DNA from: Paenibacillus sp. DCT19
GTDB taxonomy: Bacteria; Bacillota; Bacilli; Paenibacillales; Paenibacillaceae
Assembly: GCF_003268635.1 (NCBI RefSeq)
Contig: NZ_CP029639.1
Span: 5,219,501-5,283,500, forward strand
Direction: 5' to 3'
DNA: 64,000 bases
Positions 62,532 to 64,000 of this stretch are shown one piece after another. Position 1 is the stretch's first letter; each line of letters starts with the position of its first letter. A program made the position numbers and the translations under genes. Under the pieces are notes generated by a model. That model did no database searches, was not told where the DNA came from, and worked only from the letters and a program-made list of their open reading frames with translations.

Positions 62532-64000
62532 CTATTTAAAATTCATCTGTTCAAAAGGCAATTCATACTGCGTCTGTTTGAATCCAATGCCCTCCAGGTT
62601 CTGGGGAGCAACCACCGTCACACGTCCATTCGTAATGGGGATGAATACCGCCTCATCATGCACGATTTTCATAATATCGGCGTATAAGGACTTCCGGGAT
62701 GTCTCATCCGTAGATACCATAACCTCGTCAATCTTCCGATACAGTTCATCTGCTTGAGCTATACCACTCGTTGTGTGCTTGTACGCCGAATCTGATGTAA
62801 ACGCAGCAATGGTGCTTTGAGGATCATAAGCAAGTCCCCAGGTCTGATTGAACAACAGATCGTATTCTCCAGTCGCTCTTCGATTAGCGATGGAAGTTGA
62901 TTCTTCGCCCACAAGCTCCAGCCCAATCCCCAATTCTTTTCCTGCATGTTGAATTATCTCGGCTTGAATTTTCTGTGAGGAGGAGTTGCTGTCATAGTAT
63001 AGTTTCATCGTTAAAGGCTGACCGCTCTTCGTTCTTACAGCTTCTCCTGCCGCTGCTGTCCAGCCTGCTTGATCCAACAGTGCTTTTGCCGTTTCTGGAT
63101 TATATTCTCGCCGCTTCAGATCAACATTGGCGTAGTTAACGTTGGATGAAAATAGTGTATTCGCTACCGTCTGGGTTCCATTGAAAATATCGTTGCTGAT
63201 CGTCTCCCGGTCAATGGCATACCACAGCGCTTCCCGAACAGCCGTTTCTTGCACTGGGCTGCCTTGTCTGCTGCTGTTAGCAACGATCATACTTGTATTC
63301 ATCGCCTCACTTCGGACGACCTGATAATCGCCTGATTGAGCTAACCGTTCCATCGCTTCAACATCGATGCTGTCCGCACCCCGATCATCTGTGAACACAA
63401 CGTTGATTTCTCCCTTTTGCAGTGCCAAAAATGTGGTTTCTCCTGCCGGAAGCACCTTAGACGTGATTTTCTTAATTTGGGGTGCTCCTGCCCAGTATTC
63501 TTCATTGGCTTCAAAGGTAGCGCTCTCTTCAACCTTATGTGCAGTAAGCTTGTATGGCCCTGTGCCATGGTGTCCGCTTACGCCGTCTTTGGTTCCACCG
63601 TCAATAAAATCCTTCGGTGAAATGAACACATATGGTCGTGTCATAGACAATTCGACCATTGCTGGATAATAGGCATCTGATAGTGTCAAGACCACGGTGT
63701 GCTCATCAATGACTTCCACACTCGTAATTTTGGTGGACAATTTAATCCAGGCATGTTTTTCAGCGTTGGCCTGTACGGCTTCAATGTTCTGTTTCACGGC
63801 CTCTGCGTTAAAGGGCTCACCATCATGAAACTTCACCCCTTGGCGCAAATGAAATGTATAGTTCTTCCCATCCGCTGAGATATCCCAAGATTCAGCCAAC
63901 AATGGCTTAATTCCGTCCGGTGTGTTCTCCACTAGAGACTCGTATACCATCCCTTGGGCAGGCATCGAGCCTGTATATAGGTGAGGGTTCATATCGTTAA
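62532..64000 (-). CDS. Nickel/metallophore ABC binding protein (CntA/NikA-like), 5' end cut by window edge
   Basis: The frame is open from 62532 to the right edge (about 489 codons), so the signal peptide and start are missing. The visible part is an OppA/NikA-family protein (MNPHLYTGSMPAQGMVYESL; SWDISADGKNYTFHLRQGVKFHDG; REALWYAIDRETISNDIF). An in-frame ATG at 63992 is not the true start because the homologous region lies inside the mature protein. It should bind a metal-opine or metal-histidine complex outside the cell and deliver it to the CntBCDF-like transporter. The biosynthesis genes, if any, would lie to the right. Confidence 0.85.
   Translation of the reverse strand, partial: NDMNPHLYTGSMPAQGMVYESLVENTPDGIKPLLAESWDISADGKNYTFHLRQGVKFHDGEPFNAEAVKQNIEAVQANAEKHAWIKLSTKITSVEVIDEHTVVLTLSDAYYPAMVELSMTRPYVFISPKDFIDGGTKDGVSGHHGTGPYKLTAHKVEESATFEANEEYWAGAPQIKKITSKVLPAGETTFLALQKGEINVVFTDDRGADSIDVEAMERLAQSGDYQVVRSEAMNTSMIVANSSRQGSPVQETAVREALWYAIDRETISNDIFNGTQTVANTLFSSNVNYANVDLKRREYNPETAKALLDQAGWTAAAGEAVRTKSGQPLTMKLYYDSNSSSQKIQAEIIQHAGKELGIGLELVGEESTSIANRRATGEYDLLFNQTWGLAYDPQSTIAAFTSDSAYKHTTSGIAQADELYRKIDEVMVSTDETSRKSLYADIMKIVHDEAVFIPITNGRVTVVAPQNLEGIGFKQTQYELPFEQMNFK

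Overview
The window looks like a chromosomal segment of a spore-forming Firmicute, most likely a Paenibacillus. The evidence is a near-canonical GerE, a YhcN/YlaJ sporulation lipoprotein, two CgeB-type spore glycosyltransferases, an LplABC-type oligosaccharide transporter with its large membrane-bound AraC regulator, an S-layer-homology protein, a DUF5704-like protein, strong GGAGG ribosome binding sites and frequent GTG/TTG starts. No rRNA, tRNA, phage, transposase or CRISPR array was seen.

Layout. 1-9.5 kb (minus): an oligosaccharide locus with an AraC-type sensor/regulator, two permeases, a lipoprotein binding protein, a MITE-like repeat and a large GH106-like glycosidase cut by the left edge. 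9.7-14.2 kb (plus): an M20 dipeptidase, a TetR regulator and an oleate hydratase, with three simple-sequence repeats including about 19.6 copies of GGGTT. 14.4-17.8 kb (minus): a hypothetical gene and the rpiR-nagB-nagA amino-sugar operon. 18-20 kb: gerE and a sporulation lipoprotein. 20-24.3 kb: a Gld-type ABC operon. 24.6-31 kb: a glycosyltransferase and two frameshifted cell-surface genes. 31-33.4 kb: a DHA2 drug exporter and an unknown protein. 33.5-46.6 kb: a large, mostly minus-strand glycan locus with three GT-B or GT-A families, nucleotide-sugar enzymes, two tandem CgeB enzymes and four small proteins. 46.7-49.8 kb: a cystine-type amino acid ABC transporter with one broken permease. 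50-54.8 kb: a GNAT, the modBA molybdate transporter with its divergent one-component regulator, and a small unknown protein. 54.9-64 kb (minus): a zinc-starvation block with rpsN (zinc-free S14), a COG0523 metallochaperone under a clear Zur box, two CntE-like exporters and a CntABCDF/Nik-type importer whose binding-protein gene runs off the right edge.

How the genes work together. The 35.2-46.6 kb locus reads as one spore-surface (crust or exosporium) glycan system. Three related small helical proteins and a histone-like basic protein lead into two CgeB enzymes, a GT4 enzyme with a histone-like tail, three nucleotide-sugar enzymes suited to a UDP-N-acetyl-L-amino-deoxy sugar, another SDR and two GT2 enzymes. 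The basic protein and both CgeB enzymes share a Gly/Tyr-rich motif next to lysine-rich segments. This is the best candidate for an undescribed system. The right-hand zinc block resembles an opine-metallophore (staphylopine-type) export/import system coupled to the Zur response.

Quality warning. Five genes carry six apparent one-base deletions. All are net losses of one base, mostly in short homopolymers, and each restores a full-length family protein when corrected. I suspect sequencing or assembly error rather than gene decay, but I have annotated those genes as disrupted.
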